The notes: generated by a model from the letters alone, not told the origin. DNA of 64,000 bases from Bartonella taylorii (GCF_023920105.1 NZ_CP083693.1:1815001-1879000); one strand, 5' to 3'; shown: positions 45,812 to 55,990, counted from the first letter of the stretch. Numbers and translations are program-made.

Positions 45812-47812
45812 ATGAAAGCAGATGCTGTCCTTGTTTTAGAAAATATTGTGCGCAAGTTTCCTGCCGGCGACACATTTGTCACTGTTTTGAAAGACATTAA
45901 TCTAACCATTAAGCGCGGTGAAATGGTAGCGATTGTGGGAGCTTCTGGTTCAGGAAAATCCACCTTGATGAATATTTTAGGCTGCCTTGATCGACCAACC
46001 TCTGGGCGCTATTGGATTTCAGATAAAGAAACAGCCTCCCTTGCTGCTGATGAATTGTCGGCTTTGCGGCGCAATCATTTTGGATTTATTTTCCAGCGTT
46101 ATCATTTGTTGAATGAATTGACAGCTCTTGGTAATGTCGAAATTCCAGCTATTTATGCAGGGTTTCCTGTTGCGACAAGAAGACAACGTGCACAAGACTT
46201 GTTAACGCGCTTGGGAATGGGCAATCGGATGGATCATCGTCCAAACCAACTTTCCGGTGGTCAGCAACAACGTGTGTCTATTGCTCGGGCGTTGATGAAT
46301 AATGCAGAGGTTATTCTCGCAGATGAGCCAACCGGTGCATTAGATAAACAGAGTGGCCAAGAAGTATTGCGTATTTTGGATGAGCTTCATAAAGAGGGGC
46401 GCACTATTATCATTGTAACCCATGATATGCAGGTGGCTGAAAGAGCAAATCGTATTATTGAAATCAGCGATGGAGAAATTGTTGCCGATAAGGTGTCAAA
46501 GGGCACAAAAACAAAAGCTGTGGGTGCAAAAACAAAAACTGATAGTGAACCTTTTCAGGAGAATCAAAATCTAAAAGGTGAACAATTGCTTGGTGCTTTT
46601 CGTTCTTTTGCTGAGCGGTTTCGTGAAGCCTTTATTATGGCTTTGTTAGCAATGAATGCGCATAGGATGCGAACTTTTTTAACAATGCTTGGGGTAATTA
46701 TCGGTATTGGTGCAATTATTGCTATGGTGGCTTTAGGAAATGGCACACGAGAAAAAATTATGGAAAATTTTAAGAGCTTGGGCTCTAATACATTGACAAT
46801 TTTACCTGGAAAAAGTTTTTCTGATCCACAAGCAGGAAAAATAACCAGTTTGGTTGAGGCTGATGCAGAAGCTCTCTCAAATTTACCTTATATTTCTGGC
46901 GTGACACCTCAGATTTCAGCAAACTCGACAGTGCGTTTTGGTGCAGTAGAAGTCAATGCTGTCATTATGGGGGTGGGGGAACAATTCTTTCAGACACAGG
47001 GGCTTAACGCTATCAAAGGGCAGTTGTTTGATCAGAAAAGTGTGCATGATCGGGCGGTTGATCTTGTGGTTGAAAAAGAAGCGCTTTCTGTTCTTTTCCC
47101 CCATAGCCGTGAAAGTCCTCTTGGGAAAGTGGTTCATGTGGGGCAGGTTCCAGCGCGCATTGTTGGTGTTGTGGATCCGCAAAATCATGCAAATGGAGGG
47201 GTGGCAAGTACGTTGCAGATTTATTTGCCTTATACGACAGTGCAAACACGTTTTCTTGGAACAACGCAGGTTCGTGCAATTACGGTTAAGGTTGCCGATC
47301 ATGTTGATTCACATTTGGCAGAGAAGATGGTACAGCGTTTTCTTACTATGCGGCATGGTGGTGAAGATTTCTTTATCAGAAATTCAGAATTCTTCCGTGA
47401 ACGCATCATGGAAAGCACACATATCTTAACGCTTTTAGTCTCTTCAATTGCAGCTATTTCACTGATTGTCGGTGGTATTGGGGTGATGAATATTATGTTG
47501 GTTACTGTTTCGGAACGTATCAATGAAATTGGCGTGCGTATGGCAGTTGGTGCACGTCAAAGTGATATTTTACAGCAGTTTCTCATTGAAGCGATTTTAG
47601 TTTGTGTGATTGGTGGTGGTATTGGGGTTCTATTTGGACTTTCTATCGGTGGTTTGTTTTTGCTGTTTAAGGCACCTATCCACTTGATTTATACGATTGA
47701 TTCTATCGTTATGTCCCTTTTCTTTTCAACTCTTATCGGAGTGTGTTTTGGCTTTTCGCCTGCGCGGCAGGCTTCACGGCTTGATCCTGTTGTTGCTCTC
47801 TCACGCGATTAA
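45812..47812 (+). CDS. macB: MacB-like ABC transporter (ATPase-permease)
   Basis: 666 aa fusion of an ABC domain and a MacB permease. Walker A IVGASGSGKSTLMNIL (Gly43 on), signature LSGGQQQRVSIARALMN, Walker B VILADEPTGALD; then a TM segment (FLTMLGVIIGIGAIIAMVAL), a large periplasmic domain, and three C-terminal helices with GGIGVMNIMLVTVSERINEI. MacB exports macrolides, lipopeptides or small proteins such as enterotoxin. Third gene of the efflux operon, 3 bp after macA. Confidence 0.94.
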   Translation: MKADAVLVLENIVRKFPAGDTFVTVLKDINLTIKRGEMVAIVGASGSGKSTLMNILGCLDRPTSGRYWISDKETASLAADELSALRRNHFGFIFQRYHLLNELTALGNVEIPAIYAGFPVATRRQRAQDLLTRLGMGNRMDHRPNQLSGGQQQRVSIARALMNNAEVILADEPTGALDKQSGQEVLRILDELHKEGRTIIIVTHDMQVAERANRIIEISDGEIVADKVSKGTKTKAVGAKTKTDSEPFQENQNLKGEQLLGAFRSFAERFREAFIMALLAMNAHRMRTFLTMLGVIIGIGAIIAMVALGNGTREKIMENFKSLGSNTLTILPGKSFSDPQAGKITSLVEADAEALSNLPYISGVTPQISANSTVRFGAVEVNAVIMGVGEQFFQTQGLNAIKGQLFDQKSVHDRAVDLVVEKEALSVLFPHSRESPLGKVVHVGQVPARIVGVVDPQNHANGGVASTLQIYLPYTTVQTRFLGTTQVRAITVKVADHVDSHLAEKMVQRFLTMRHGGEDFFIRNSEFFRERIMESTHILTLLVSSIAAISLIVGGIGVMNIMLVTVSERINEIGVRMAVGARQSDILQQFLIEAILVCVIGGGIGVLFGLSIGGLFLLFKAPIHLIYTIDSIVMSLFFSTLIGVCFGFSPARQASRLDPVVALSRD

Positions 47813-48375
47813 GCGTCATGAAGTGTGCGCAGGGGGGGTATGGTTGTTTGATGTGTTATACGAGGTAAAAACATTTGTAAAAAGAGGCATTGATCAAGAA
47901 GGTAAGGATGCTGTACGGAATACCTGCTTTAACGAAATAACGAGTAGGCACGGCGGGTGAGTGAGTGTTTTTTCTGTTGCTCGTTATTGTGGTGATGAGA
48001 AGTGTATGAAGTAATCTCCATGAGTTTTCCATACATGATTTTTTAATTCTCTTGCAGCCATTTTATTGGTTGTGGGTAGTACGGTTACGTGGAGCTCATA
48101 TTTATGCTCTATCAGAAATTATTATCTTTAGAAATTTTATGCCTTCTAAGAAGGATCCATATTATCCTGTGCACAAGCTATTGTAGGTAAAATTTATGTG
48201 GGGGGGTGGTGCACTTTTTGTTTTGGGCAATGATTTTAAATTTTTGTACAAAAACTGGTTTTAGAAGGAATTGGTATGAAGAGAGTAGTATTAGTGATGT
48301 AGTGACCGGTTGTGTAGAAAAAGCTTATGGTGCGAAGAGCTTTTTGGAAAATTTTAGAAAATCAGTGCGCAAAGA
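47813..48375. other. Intergenic region after macB
   Basis: About 560 bp between convergent macB and the DUF218 gene with no supportable frame. An inverted repeat AAAAAGCT / AGCTTTTT at 48318-48345 (12-base loop) followed by T-rich sequence on either strand could be a weak bidirectional terminator. Confidence 0.4.
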
Positions 48376-49014
48376 TTAAAATAAAGTTCTAATATAGACA
48401 TCGATTGTTTTGATATATTGGAATAACAGAATGCGTATTTGATTGATCTGTTGTATTGTGCTTTCATTGCCGCTCTTTTTAACAGGATAAGCAATGAAAT
48501 CGACATCAGGTATGAGATATTTAAGCTCACGCAGAGAGCGCCACATATGGTAATCATGGGTGACGATATAAACTTTTTGGTAGCGGTTTTTTTTGATCCA
48601 ATCAGCGCTTTCTTTGGCATTGCCTTTTGTGTTAATCGCTTTATATCCGATGTCAACGCAACAGGTAAAGAGCTGTGAAGTGATATGCGCGCTGTACATG
48701 AAATTCTTGAGATTAGTTGTTATGTTGACTCCACTGATTAATAGTCGCGAACCAAGCCCCTTTTGTAAGAGTTTTAGTCCTGCTTCTATACGTTTTTCTC
48801 CTCCTGTAAGAACGATGATTGCATCTGCTTTTGGCAAGGGATTTGGTGGTTGAAGTCGTTCGGTTTTTTCAGAAAAAACTACAAAACCGACACAAAAGAG
48901 GAGTATGACCATTAAAAGGGCAAGTGCTGTTGGTGGGAAATAGCGCAACAAGTAGCAAAGATACCATAGATTTTTACGTTTCTGCTGAGGGTGCTCTAAA
49001 TTACTTTGCGTCAT
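48376..49014 (-). CDS. DUF218/YdcF-family membrane protein
   Basis: 212 aa with one N-terminal membrane helix (FPPTALALLMVILLFCVGFVVF) and a DUF218 domain: ADAIIVLTGGEKRIEAGLKLL, LLISGVN, NTKGNAKESADWIKK and the VTHDYHMWRSL motif. E. coli relatives (ElyC, YdcF, SanA) act in envelope maintenance; the enzymatic role is not settled. It lies downstream of ftsX in the same orientation (gap 34 bp), so possibly one transcript with ftsEX. Confidence 0.85.
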   Translation of the reverse strand: MTQSNLEHPQQKRKNLWYLCYLLRYFPPTALALLMVILLFCVGFVVFSEKTERLQPPNPLPKADAIIVLTGGEKRIEAGLKLLQKGLGSRLLISGVNITTNLKNFMYSAHITSQLFTCCVDIGYKAINTKGNAKESADWIKKNRYQKVYIVTHDYHMWRSLRELKYLIPDVDFIAYPVKKSGNESTIQQINQIRILLFQYIKTIDVYIRTLF

Positions 49015-49048
49015 GATTTGGAATTATATGAGTCGTAAGTTATAAAAA

Positions 49049-50002
49049 TTAAAATAAGCCGTTTTCACATTGATCTATTTTTTTTAGCTGTGCCAGAATA
49101 GTTATTCGGTTTGTAAGCGTGGTAAGAAAAGAAACGAAAAAAATAAGAGCAATGATTTTTCCATAGGGAAGAGAACTTATAGAAATATATCCAAACAAAG
49201 CGGTTATTTGGCTGGTTTCCACTCTTCCTAGGTTATAGTTGGTCCACAAGGTAAAAGCAGCAAATAGAAATGCGCTTGTGATACCACCGTATAACGCTCC
49301 GCGTAGTGCAGTTTTAAAAAAATGCCAATCGAATTGTCGTGCAATGAAAAGGGTTTCCGTGCCTAGAAAATATAAGACATTGATAATATGGGCATTCTCT
49401 GCCAGCGCATTGCGTGTGGCAAAGATGATTGTGAGTATCAGTGAGGCTAGAACCAATGTTAAAATTGAAAAGCCAATAAAAACTGTTGTATGTGCCATTG
49501 TTGAAAAACGATTCACCCAAACACGGTGATCATCAAACTGGCCTCCTGGAATTTGTGTTTTAATGGCGTCATTGATTGCACGAAAATTGATTTCTTCATT
49601 CTCTTTCAGTGTTACGATGATAAGGCGGGGAAGAGGCAGTTCATTTAAGCTTAATCCCGTTCCAAGCCATGGTTCGAGCAATTTTTCCGTAGCTGTTTGA
49701 TCAACAATGGTGGCATCTTGTACACCATGAAATGTTTTAACCAATTTAACCGCATCACGAAGGGCTGTTTCGATATCAACATTGTCAATGGGACGTATTT
49801 GAATGGTTGCTTCATAGCTGATTTGATTGCTCCAACTGTTAGCAGCACGCTGTACCAAATCAACACCGATTAATGTGAGGCTTGAGAGAAATGTCATAAT
49901 AGCAATCACTGCAACAAGTGCTTGACCAGAAATGTTGCTGCTGGGAATAATAGCTGTTGCGTTTTTTTGATTGCTTGTAAAAATAGGGAAAGACTTATTC
50001 AT
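49049..50002 (-). CDS. ftsX: Cell-division protein FtsX
   Basis: 317 aa permease partner of FtsE, with an N-terminal helix (VAVIAIMTFLSSLTLIGVDL), a periplasmic loop (including TLKENEEINFRAINDAI) and three C-terminal helices (for example VFIGFSILTLVLASLIL). FtsEX couples ATP hydrolysis to activation of peptidoglycan hydrolases at the septum. It overlaps the ftsE end by 8 bp. Confidence 0.9.
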   Translation of the reverse strand: MNKSFPIFTSNQKNATAIIPSSNISGQALVAVIAIMTFLSSLTLIGVDLVQRAANSWSNQISYEATIQIRPIDNVDIETALRDAVKLVKTFHGVQDATIVDQTATEKLLEPWLGTGLSLNELPLPRLIIVTLKENEEINFRAINDAIKTQIPGGQFDDHRVWVNRFSTMAHTTVFIGFSILTLVLASLILTIIFATRNALAENAHIINVLYFLGTETLFIARQFDWHFFKTALRGALYGGITSAFLFAAFTLWTNYNLGRVETSQITALFGYISISSLPYGKIIALIFFVSFLTTLTNRITILAQLKKIDQCENGLF

Positions 50003-50654
50003 GAATTGTCATCCGTCCGTTATGGAGAAGCATACGCCGTGCTGCGACTTGTTCCATCAGTGCAATATCGTGGGTGGCAATGATGACAGCCGTTCCAAAA
50101 CGGTTTAATTCTATAAACAAGCGGAGCAGGCGTTTTGCCAAAGGTGGATCAACATTTCCTGTTGGTTCATCGGCAAGCAGGATTTCAGGTTGGTCAATGA
50201 GTGCACGCGCAATGGCTACTCTTTGTTTTTCTCCGCCAGAAAGAACCGGTGGTAAAACATGAATATGGTCTCCAAGGCCTACCCAACAGAGAAGATCTTC
50301 CACTTCGCTGCGATACGTTGCTTCTTCTTGCCCTTTAATGCGTAAAGGTAAAGAGACATTTTCGTAAGTTGTCATGTGATCGAGAAGACGGAAATCTTGA
50401 AAAACGACACCGATACGTTGTCGTAATGCGGGAAGTTCTTGTCGTTTAAGCAATGCTGTATCGTTTCCAAACAGATCAATATGACCGCGGGTTGGTTTGA
50501 GTGCCAAAAACATAAGACGCATCAACGATGTCTTACCTGCTCCAGAGGCGCCTGTGAGAAATTGAAATGATCCAGGAGGAATATGAAAGCTAATATCACG
50601 AAGGACTTCAGGGCCCATTCCGTAGCGCAGACCGACATTCTCAAAATGAATCAC
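49995..50654 (-). CDS. ftsE: Cell-division ATP-binding protein FtsE
   Basis: 219 aa ABC ATPase: Walker A GASGAGKTSLMRLMF (Gly35 on), Q-loop VFQDFRLL, signature LSGGEKQRVAIARALID, Walker B ILLADEPTGNVDP and the switch His in IIATHDIAL. The FENVGLRYG start is typical of FtsE. Works with FtsX at the divisome. Confidence 0.94.
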   Translation of the reverse strand: MIHFENVGLRYGMGPEVLRDISFHIPPGSFQFLTGASGAGKTSLMRLMFLALKPTRGHIDLFGNDTALLKRQELPALRQRIGVVFQDFRLLDHMTTYENVSLPLRIKGQEEATYRSEVEDLLCWVGLGDHIHVLPPVLSGGEKQRVAIARALIDQPEILLADEPTGNVDPPLAKRLLRLFIELNRFGTAVIIATHDIALMEQVAARRMLLHNGRMTIHE

Positions 50655-51080
50655 TTTTCGTTACCACTTCTGCTTTTATATTGCACCATTGTAAGGATTT
50701 TTGCTCCCATTACTCTAGGTTTTTGTTCGGTTTATACTTTACAGTTTTCAATATTTTTTCTTTCACAATTTCTCATTTTTTATTGAGAAATATTGCTTGT
50801 AAGAATATTGTTGATCGTTATATCTCCTTATTTTACCTTTATTTATGATTTTAGCAGGAATTCCAAGGTGTTTCTAGCAGAAACATGAAGGCTTTCGTTC
50901 GAGTTTTGTCGCTTTAGCAGTGATCTTTTTCGTTTGCTGGTGTTTTTCTTTCTTCAAGTTTTTGTAGAATTCATACTCCAAAATTCTGAATGTTTTCTTT
51001 TTCACCCTTTCTTGGTGACTTTAGTAAGAATGCCGAGATAATTTTAGTAGGAAGGCTAAAGCCACCATTGGTGTTTTGCG
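50655..51080. other. Intergenic region between acs and ftsE
   Basis: About 425 bp. T-rich on the plus strand, with no supportable gene. It should hold the ftsEX promoter and the acs terminator, but no strong hairpin is visible. Confidence 0.4.
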
Positions 51081-53039
51081 TTAAGCAATGGCTTTTCTAT
51101 TTTGGCGATTGGCAATAAGATCATCAACGACTTGTGGTTCGGCAAGGGTTGAAATATCTCCTAGATTACCAAAATCATTTTCGGCGATTTTTCGCAAAAT
51201 GCGTCTCATAATTTTTCCTGATCGTGTTTTGGGTAGTTGAGGGGCAAACTGAATTTTATCCAATATGGCAATGGAGCCGATTTCTTTTCTGACATGTTTA
51301 ATCAGCTCTTCTTGCAATGCTTCACTTGAGGTTGTGCCTTCCATTAAGGTGACAAAACTGTAAATTCCTTGTCCTTTAATGGGATGAGGGTAACCGACAA
51401 TTGCTGCTTCTGAAACAGCAGGATGTAGAACAAGCGCTGATTCAATTTCAGCTGTTCCTAGCCTGTGTCCAGAGACATTGAGAATGTCGTCAACCCGTCC
51501 TGTAATCCAATAATAGCCATCGCTGTCACGCCTACACCCATCGCCTGTAAAATATTTCCCTTTATAGGATGAAAAATACGTTTCAATAAAGCGTGCATGG
51601 TCATTATAGAGTGTGCGCATTTGTCCGGGCCATGAGTCAATAATGCAGAGATTGCCTTCTGCTTCTCCTTCTAAAATATTTCCTTCAGCGTCTATGATTT
51701 GGAGTTGTACTCCAAAGAAAGGACGTGTGGCTGAGCCTGCTTTCAAGTTTGTGGCACCGGGGAGGGGAGTGATCATATGTCCTCCTGTTTCTGTTTGCCA
51801 CCATGTATCGAGAATGGGACATCTGTCGTCTCCCACCGTATGGTGAAACCATTCCCATGCTTCTGGATTAATGGGTTCACCTACGGTGCCTAAAAGGCGC
51901 AAGGATGCTCTTGTCGAGCGTTCGACAAATGAATTTCCTGCACCCATTAAGGCACGAATAGCAGTTGGTGCTGTGTAGAGCGTATTTACTTTGTGTTTGT
52001 CGACAATTTCCCAGAATCTGCCTTTGTCGGGAAAGGTTGGTGTTCCTTCAAACATTAGAGTGGTAGCACCGTTGCATAGAGGTCCATAAACCAAATACGA
52101 ATGACCAGTAATCCAGCCAATATCGGCAGTGCACCAGTAAATTTCATGAGGATGATAATCAAAAACATATTGATGTGTCATCGATACATAAACGAGATAG
52201 CCTGCTGTTGTATGTACAACACCTTTGGGTTTGCCTGTTGAACCTGAGGTGTAAAGAATAAATAGAGGATCTTCAGCGCTCATTTCTTCCACAGGGCAAT
52301 CTGTTTTGGTATGAGGTATTTCTTCATGGTACCAAAAATCACGTCCCTCTACCCAATGAATTGTTCCACTGGTGCGCCGTATGACCATGACTTGATTGAC
52401 ATGCACATTCTGGTGGGTTGCTATTTCAATAGCATGATCAACGGTCTCTTTTAAGTTTATCTGTTTTCCTCCACGTAAGCCTTGATCGGCAGTAATGATG
52501 AAGGTTGATTCACAATCAACAAGACGTTGTGCTATTGCTTCAGAAGAAAAACCTGCAAAAATGACTGAATGAATGGCGCCAATGCGGGCACAGGCGAGCA
52601 TGGCATAGGCTGCTTCGGGGATCATGGGGAGGTAAATGGTAACCTTGTCACCTTTTTTTATACCGTGGTTCTTTAAGATATTGGCAAAACGACAAACATG
52701 TTGATAAAGCTCTTTATAGGTTATTTTTTTATCATGATAAGGGTTATCTGCTTCCCAAATAAGGGCAATTTTATCACCATGGTTTTTTAAATGGCGGTCA
52801 ACGCAATTATAGGCAACATTTGTTATTCCATCCTCGTACCATTGAATTGATATATCTCCATTAAATGAAGTATTTTTTACTTTTGTATAAGGTTTAAACC
52901 ATTCAATGCGTTGACCGTGTTTTGCCCAAAAGCTTTCTGGATCATTGATGCTTTCTCGATACCATTGGTGGTAAGTTTCTTCATCGATCAGAGCATTTTT
53001 TTTGATATTATCTGGTATTGGATAGATTTTTTCAGACAT
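51081..53039 (-). CDS. acsA: Acetyl-CoA synthetase
   Basis: 652 aa AMP-forming ligase (acetate + ATP + CoA to acetyl-CoA). ANL-family motifs: phosphate loop [19 protein letters not shown] (about 262), the [15 protein letters not shown] region, [29 protein letters not shown], and the C-terminal [16 protein letters not shown] with the acetylatable Lys near 609. Full length, monocistronic by position. Confidence 0.97.
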   Translation of the reverse strand: MSEKIYPIPDNIKKNALIDEETYHQWYRESINDPESFWAKHGQRIEWFKPYTKVKNTSFNGDISIQWYEDGITNVAYNCVDRHLKNHGDKIALIWEADNPYHDKKITYKELYQHVCRFANILKNHGIKKGDKVTIYLPMIPEAAYAMLACARIGAIHSVIFAGFSSEAIAQRLVDCESTFIITADQGLRGGKQINLKETVDHAIEIATHQNVHVNQVMVIRRTSGTIHWVEGRDFWYHEEIPHTKTDCPVEEMSAEDPLFILYTSGSTGKPKGVVHTTAGYLVYVSMTHQYVFDYHPHEIYWCTADIGWITGHSYLVYGPLCNGATTLMFEGTPTFPDKGRFWEIVDKHKVNTLYTAPTAIRALMGAGNSFVERSTRASLRLLGTVGEPINPEAWEWFHHTVGDDRCPILDTWWQTETGGHMITPLPGATNLKAGSATRPFFGVQLQIIDAEGNILEGEAEGNLCIIDSWPGQMRTLYNDHARFIETYFSSYKGKYFTGDGCRRDSDGYYWITGRVDDILNVSGHRLGTAEIESALVLHPAVSEAAIVGYPHPIKGQGIYSFVTLMEGTTSSEALQEELIKHVRKEIGSIAILDKIQFAPQLPKTRSGKIMRRILRKIAENDFGNLGDISTLAEPQVVDDLIANRQNRKAIA

Positions 53040-53690
53040 ATGTTCCCTCTCCTTATTTATTATTTGGAAAAATCAGCCATTATATTTTTGTGTTTTTTGG
53101 CAGAGTTATTCCCAATAAGCTTTTCATTTTGAGATTAGACGAAATTACAAATATTGAAATAGTTAATTTTTCAAATCTGATGCGTTCGTATTTAAGAGGG
53201 GATTTTTATGCTGTTTTAGGATGCTTAAATGCCACAAAGTATATCATCATAAAAAGATGTAAATTGTATAAAATACAAAAAGAGCATATTGTTATATAGA
53301 GCTTTTTATAAACGAATAAAGAAATTAAAGATAGATGGGATGAGGGCGTTTGTAGGTTACGGGTGTCATTTGTAAATCTATCCCAAAAGTGCGAATATTG
53401 TGATGACACAGGTTTAGCGATTTAAATGTTTTTTGTGCGCTTTTTTTGCAAAAAGAATAAATTCATTTATTGTAGATATTTTTTATTTGTAACCAATGTT
53501 TATAAAAAATAACAAAAATAGAAATATATATAATTAAATGGATAATAATTTTAATATTATATTACTTAAATTCCAAAATAACTATAATTAACAATCCAAA
53601 TTCAGTTGTTTTAAATAATGTTTCTAGGAATTTATGATAAATATCTATTATAAAAATCAAACCTAAAATGTGTAAATATTATAAAAAATA
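53040..53690. other. AT-rich intergenic region before the small-peptide island
   Basis: About 650 bp upstream of acs. A 93-codon plus-strand frame at 53018-53299 overlaps the acs start and has no family features, so I do not call it. From about 53450 the sequence becomes much richer in A and T, marking the edge of the island of tiny genes. Confidence 0.4.
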
Positions 53691-53786
53691 GATACCTCTG
53701 ATGTATTTTTTATCCATAGATATAGACATTTATTTTGCTATATTTATAAATACATGCTTATCATGCTATTAACTTCAGAGATATCT
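53691..53786 (-). terminator. Long inverted repeat downstream of peptide gene A
   Basis: Arms AGATACCTCTGA (53691-53702) and TCAGAGATATCT (53775-53786) pair with one G-U. Read on the minus strand the distal arm is followed by ATTTTTTATAAT, as in a terminator, though the ~70 base loop is unusually long. The same element recurs after peptides B and C and in variant form after D and E. Confidence 0.5.
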
Positions 53787-53828
53787 TGCTTAGTTATTTT
53801 CTATGAATTAAAATAACACCCTTTTAGC

Positions 53829-54044
53829 TTACAATTTTAACCCGTTAAATGTATTTAAGAGACCTGTAAGTGCTTCTATTCCAGGTAAGCCCGGAACTAT
53901 AACATTTAGATATGTGACAGATGTTCCTGATGCTCCACCGCCTATGACCACTGTTTCATTTGTTGGGGTATAATCACCAACATTAGATCCTCCCCCGTAA
54001 CCTGTTGAACCGTGTGCGTCATATGTTGTAGTTGAACTACCCAT
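53829..54044 (-). CDS. MGSS-family small peptide A (bacteriocin-like)
   Basis: 71 aa. It shares with B and C a Gly/Ser/Thr-rich N-terminal half (MGSSTTTYD, a GDYTPTNETV segment and IGGGASGTS) and then differs: VPGLPGIEALTGLLNTF here. No signal peptide in the usual sense. A ribosome binding site AAAGGAAAA precedes the ATG. It is the last peptide gene of the array and has no small membrane gene after it. Function unknown; small Gly-rich peptides with conserved leader and variable tail recall class II bacteriocins or microcins. Confidence 0.6.
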   Translation of the reverse strand: MGSSTTTYDAHGSTGYGGGSNVGDYTPTNETVVIGGGASGTSVTYLNVIVPGLPGIEALTGLLNTFNGLKL

Positions 54045-54088
54045 TTTTGTTTTCCTTTATTTTGCTATTATTAGCTGTTTTAAAAATC

Positions 54089-54140
54089 GTATCACGATGA
54101 TACATACAAAGACTTATCACTTCTCTTTTAAAGATGTCAA
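54089..54140 (-). promoter_or_regulatory. Promoter and palindromic operator of peptide gene A
   Basis: TTGACA (54140-54135) and GATAAG (54118-54113) are 16 bp apart. The perfect palindrome GTATCA-TCG-TGATAC covers 54089-54103, around the expected transcription start, 45 bp before the ATG. The same arrangement precedes all five peptide genes. Confidence 0.7.
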
Positions 54141-54221
54141 ACATAATTTTGAATTATAGCAATAAAAACACTGTATGAGCAATAAATGCGTTATGTATAT
54201 ATTAAAAATACGAAATATTAT

Positions 54222-54396
54222 TTTAAAAATTGATGTAAATTAGTATATTTTCTTGATAAGAAAAAAGTACATAAAGCTTATATCTAATGATTTGTTTATA
54301 GAATATAATTAATAAATTTTAATTAAAAAAATATATGATAAAAAAGATAATTGTCATTATTAATGATTAATTAATTTTATAGATAAAACCTGTCAT
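54222..54396 (-). pseudogene. Decayed copy of the 62-aa small membrane protein
   Basis: It aligns over its length with the 54987-55175 gene (TTTATAGA, AAAGTACATAAAGCTTATATCTAATGATTTG on the plus strand in pieces). ATG at 54396 reads only MTGFIYKIN before a TAA, and further stops follow. It lies after peptide gene B. Confidence 0.7.
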
Positions 54397-54458
54397 AATA
54401 AGTTAAAACTTGAAATAATGATTACAAGATTTTATAATAAATATCCATTACAAAAAAT

Positions 54459-54556
54459 AGATATCTCTGATGTATTTTTTATCCATAGATATAGACATTT
54501 ATTTTGATATATTTATCAAATACATGCTTATCATGTTACTAACTTCAGAGATATCT
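54459..54556 (-). terminator. Long inverted repeat downstream of peptide gene B
   Basis: Arms AGATATCTCTGA (54459-54470) and TCAGAGATATCT (54545-54556) are perfectly complementary over 12 bp. On the minus strand it is followed by ATTTTTTGTAAT. Same element as after A and C. Confidence 0.5.
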
Positions 54557-54598
54557 TGTTTGGTTATTTTTTACGAATTAAAATAACGCCTCTTTAGC

Positions 54599-54814
54599 TT
54601 ACTTTTTGTAAGCCTTGCCTGCATTGTAAAGACTTGTAAGTGCTGCTGTTTGAGCGCTTTTCTGAGCTGTAACATTCATATATGTGATAGATGTTCCTGA
54701 TGCTCCACCGCCTATGATCACTGTTTCATTTGTTGGGGTATAATCACCAGTATTGCATCCTCCCGCGTAAGCTATTGAACCGTGTGTGTCATATATTGTA
54801 GTTGAACTACCCAT
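54599..54814 (-). CDS. MGSS-family small peptide B (bacteriocin-like)
   Basis: 71 aa from ATG at 54814, which has AAGGAGA upstream; the frame is open 43 codons further but through the promoter, so that start is unlikely. N-terminal half as in A and C (MGSSTTIYDTHG, YTPTNETVIIGGGASG), with one Cys (YAGGCNTGD). Variable tail: QKSAQTAALTSLYNAGKAYKK in part, basic and amphipathic, unlike A and C. Followed by a decayed small membrane gene. Confidence 0.6.
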   Translation of the reverse strand: MGSSTTIYDTHGSIAYAGGCNTGDYTPTNETVIIGGGASGTSITYMNVTAQKSAQTAALTSLYNAGKAYKK

Positions 54815-54854
54815 TTTTATTCTCCTTTTTGCTGTTATTAGCTGTTTATAAAAC

Positions 54855-54906
54855 GTATCATCATGATACACGTAAATGTTTATCATTTCCTTTTTTAAGA
54901 TGTCAA
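54855..54906 (-). promoter_or_regulatory. Promoter and palindromic operator of peptide gene B
   Basis: TTGACA (54906-54901), 16 bp, GATAAA (54884-54879), then palindrome GTATCA-TGA-TGATAC at 54855-54869, 41 bp before the ATG. Confidence 0.7.
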
Positions 54907-54986
54907 CATAATTTAGAATTATATAAATAAAAATGCTGTACAAATAATAAATACACTATGTATATATTAAAATGCAAAATATTATT

Positions 54987-55175
54987 TTAAAAGTTATATA
55001 AATTAGCATATTTAAATGATAAGCAAACAAAAAAGTACATAAAGCTTATATCTAATGATTTGTTTATAGAATCTTTCCAACTATAACCAATAAATTTCCA
55101 TTGAAAAACATATAATAGAAAAAATATAATTGTTATAAAAAATGATTCATTAATTTTATAGAGAAAATTATTCAT
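54987..55175 (-). CDS. Small membrane protein, candidate immunity protein (62 aa)
   Basis: 62 aa with two hydrophobic segments (FFITIIFFLLYVFQW and ISFMYFFVCLSF) joined by the loop KFIGYSWKDSINKSL. Nearly the same as the 55991-56185 protein. The family motif G-Y-S/N-x-K-D-S-I recurs in all the small membrane genes here. Position after a peptide gene and size fit an immunity protein, but no homology is claimed. Confidence 0.6.
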   Translation of the reverse strand: MNNFLYKINESFFITIIFFLLYVFQWKFIGYSWKDSINKSLDISFMYFFVCLSFKYANLYNF

Positions 55176-55250
55176 AAGAAATTATAATCTATATTAATAT
55201 TATTTATGAAAATTATTTTATTAATTTTTTCGCTATTTATTAAATAAATG

Positions 55251-55397
55251 TTAATATAAATCAAAATATCTACGGAGAAAATCAGAAATAAAGAACATAA
55301 TAACTAACGATAATGCTAACGTTATAGATAATTTCCAACTCCAACCACTGAATATTTTAGAAAAAGTGGCAATTATAGGAGTGATTATAATTGGCAT
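55251..55397 (-). CDS. Small membrane protein, candidate immunity protein (48 aa)
   Basis: 48 aa from ATG at 55397, ending FLRRYFDLY. Two hydrophobic stretches around the loop GWSWKLSITLAL. Close to the 57625-57807 protein; the 5' extension of that gene is present here but frameshifted and without ATG, so the 48-residue frame is what has been kept. Too short for usual ORF cut-offs. Confidence 0.5.
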   Translation of the reverse strand: MPIIITPIIATFSKIFSGWSWKLSITLALSLVIMFFISDFLRRYFDLY

Positions 55398-55463
55398 GCA
55401 AAATACATTAAGATTTCATAATGAATATCTATTATAACAAAATCTTAATTATATAATACTATT

Positions 55464-55560
55464 AGATACCTCTGATGTATTTTTTATCCATAGATATAGA
55501 CATTTATTTTTCTATATTTATAAATACATGCTTATCATGCTATTAACTTCAGAGATATCT
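55464..55560 (-). terminator. Long inverted repeat downstream of peptide gene C
   Basis: Arms AGATACCTCTGA (55464-55475) and TCAGAGATATCT (55549-55560), as after A, lying between peptide gene C and the next small membrane gene. Confidence 0.5.
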
Positions 55561-55597
55561 TGCTTAGTTATTTTCTATGAATTAAAATAACACCCTT

Positions 55598-55816
55598 TTA
55601 GTTTATATTTAACACAGTAATTGTACTTAAGAGACCTGTAAGTGCTTCTGTTCCAGGTAAGCTCGGAAATGTAACATTTAGATATGTGATAGATGTTCCT
55701 GATGCTCCACCGCCTATGATCACTGTTTCATTTGTTGGGGTATAGTCACCAACATTAGATCCTCCCGCGTAAGCTGTTGAACCGTGTGTGTCATATGTTG
55801 TAGTTGAACTACCCAT
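55598..55816 (-). CDS. MGSS-family small peptide C (bacteriocin-like)
   Basis: 72 aa. N-terminal half nearly the same as A and B (MGSSTTTYDTHGSTAYAGG, YTPTNETVIIGGGASG), tail FPSLPGTEALTGLLSTITV similar to A. Read with the two following small membrane genes (55251-55397 and 54987-55175) it forms a full cassette. Confidence 0.6.
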   Translation of the reverse strand: MGSSTTTYDTHGSTAYAGGSNVGDYTPTNETVIIGGGASGTSITYLNVTFPSLPGTEALTGLLSTITVLNIN

Positions 55817-55861
55817 TTTTGTTTTCCTTTATTTTGCTATTATTAGCTGTTTATAAAAAGC

Positions 55862-55913
55862 GTATCACGATGATACATACAAAGACTTATCACTTCTCTT
55901 TTAAAGATGTCAA
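55862..55913 (-). promoter_or_regulatory. Promoter and palindromic operator of peptide gene C
   Basis: TTGACA (55913-55908), 16 bp, GATAAG (55891-55886), then palindrome GTATCA-TCG-TGATAC at 55862-55876, 46 bp before the ATG. Confidence 0.7.
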
Positions 55914-55990
55914 ACATAATTTTGAATTATAGCAATAAAAACACTGTATGAGCAATAAATGCGTTATGTATATATTAAAAATGCAAAATA

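Noticed and set aside
53018..53299. 93-codon plus-strand frame upstream of acs
   Set aside because: It overlaps the acs start, has no family features and arises in the promoter region.
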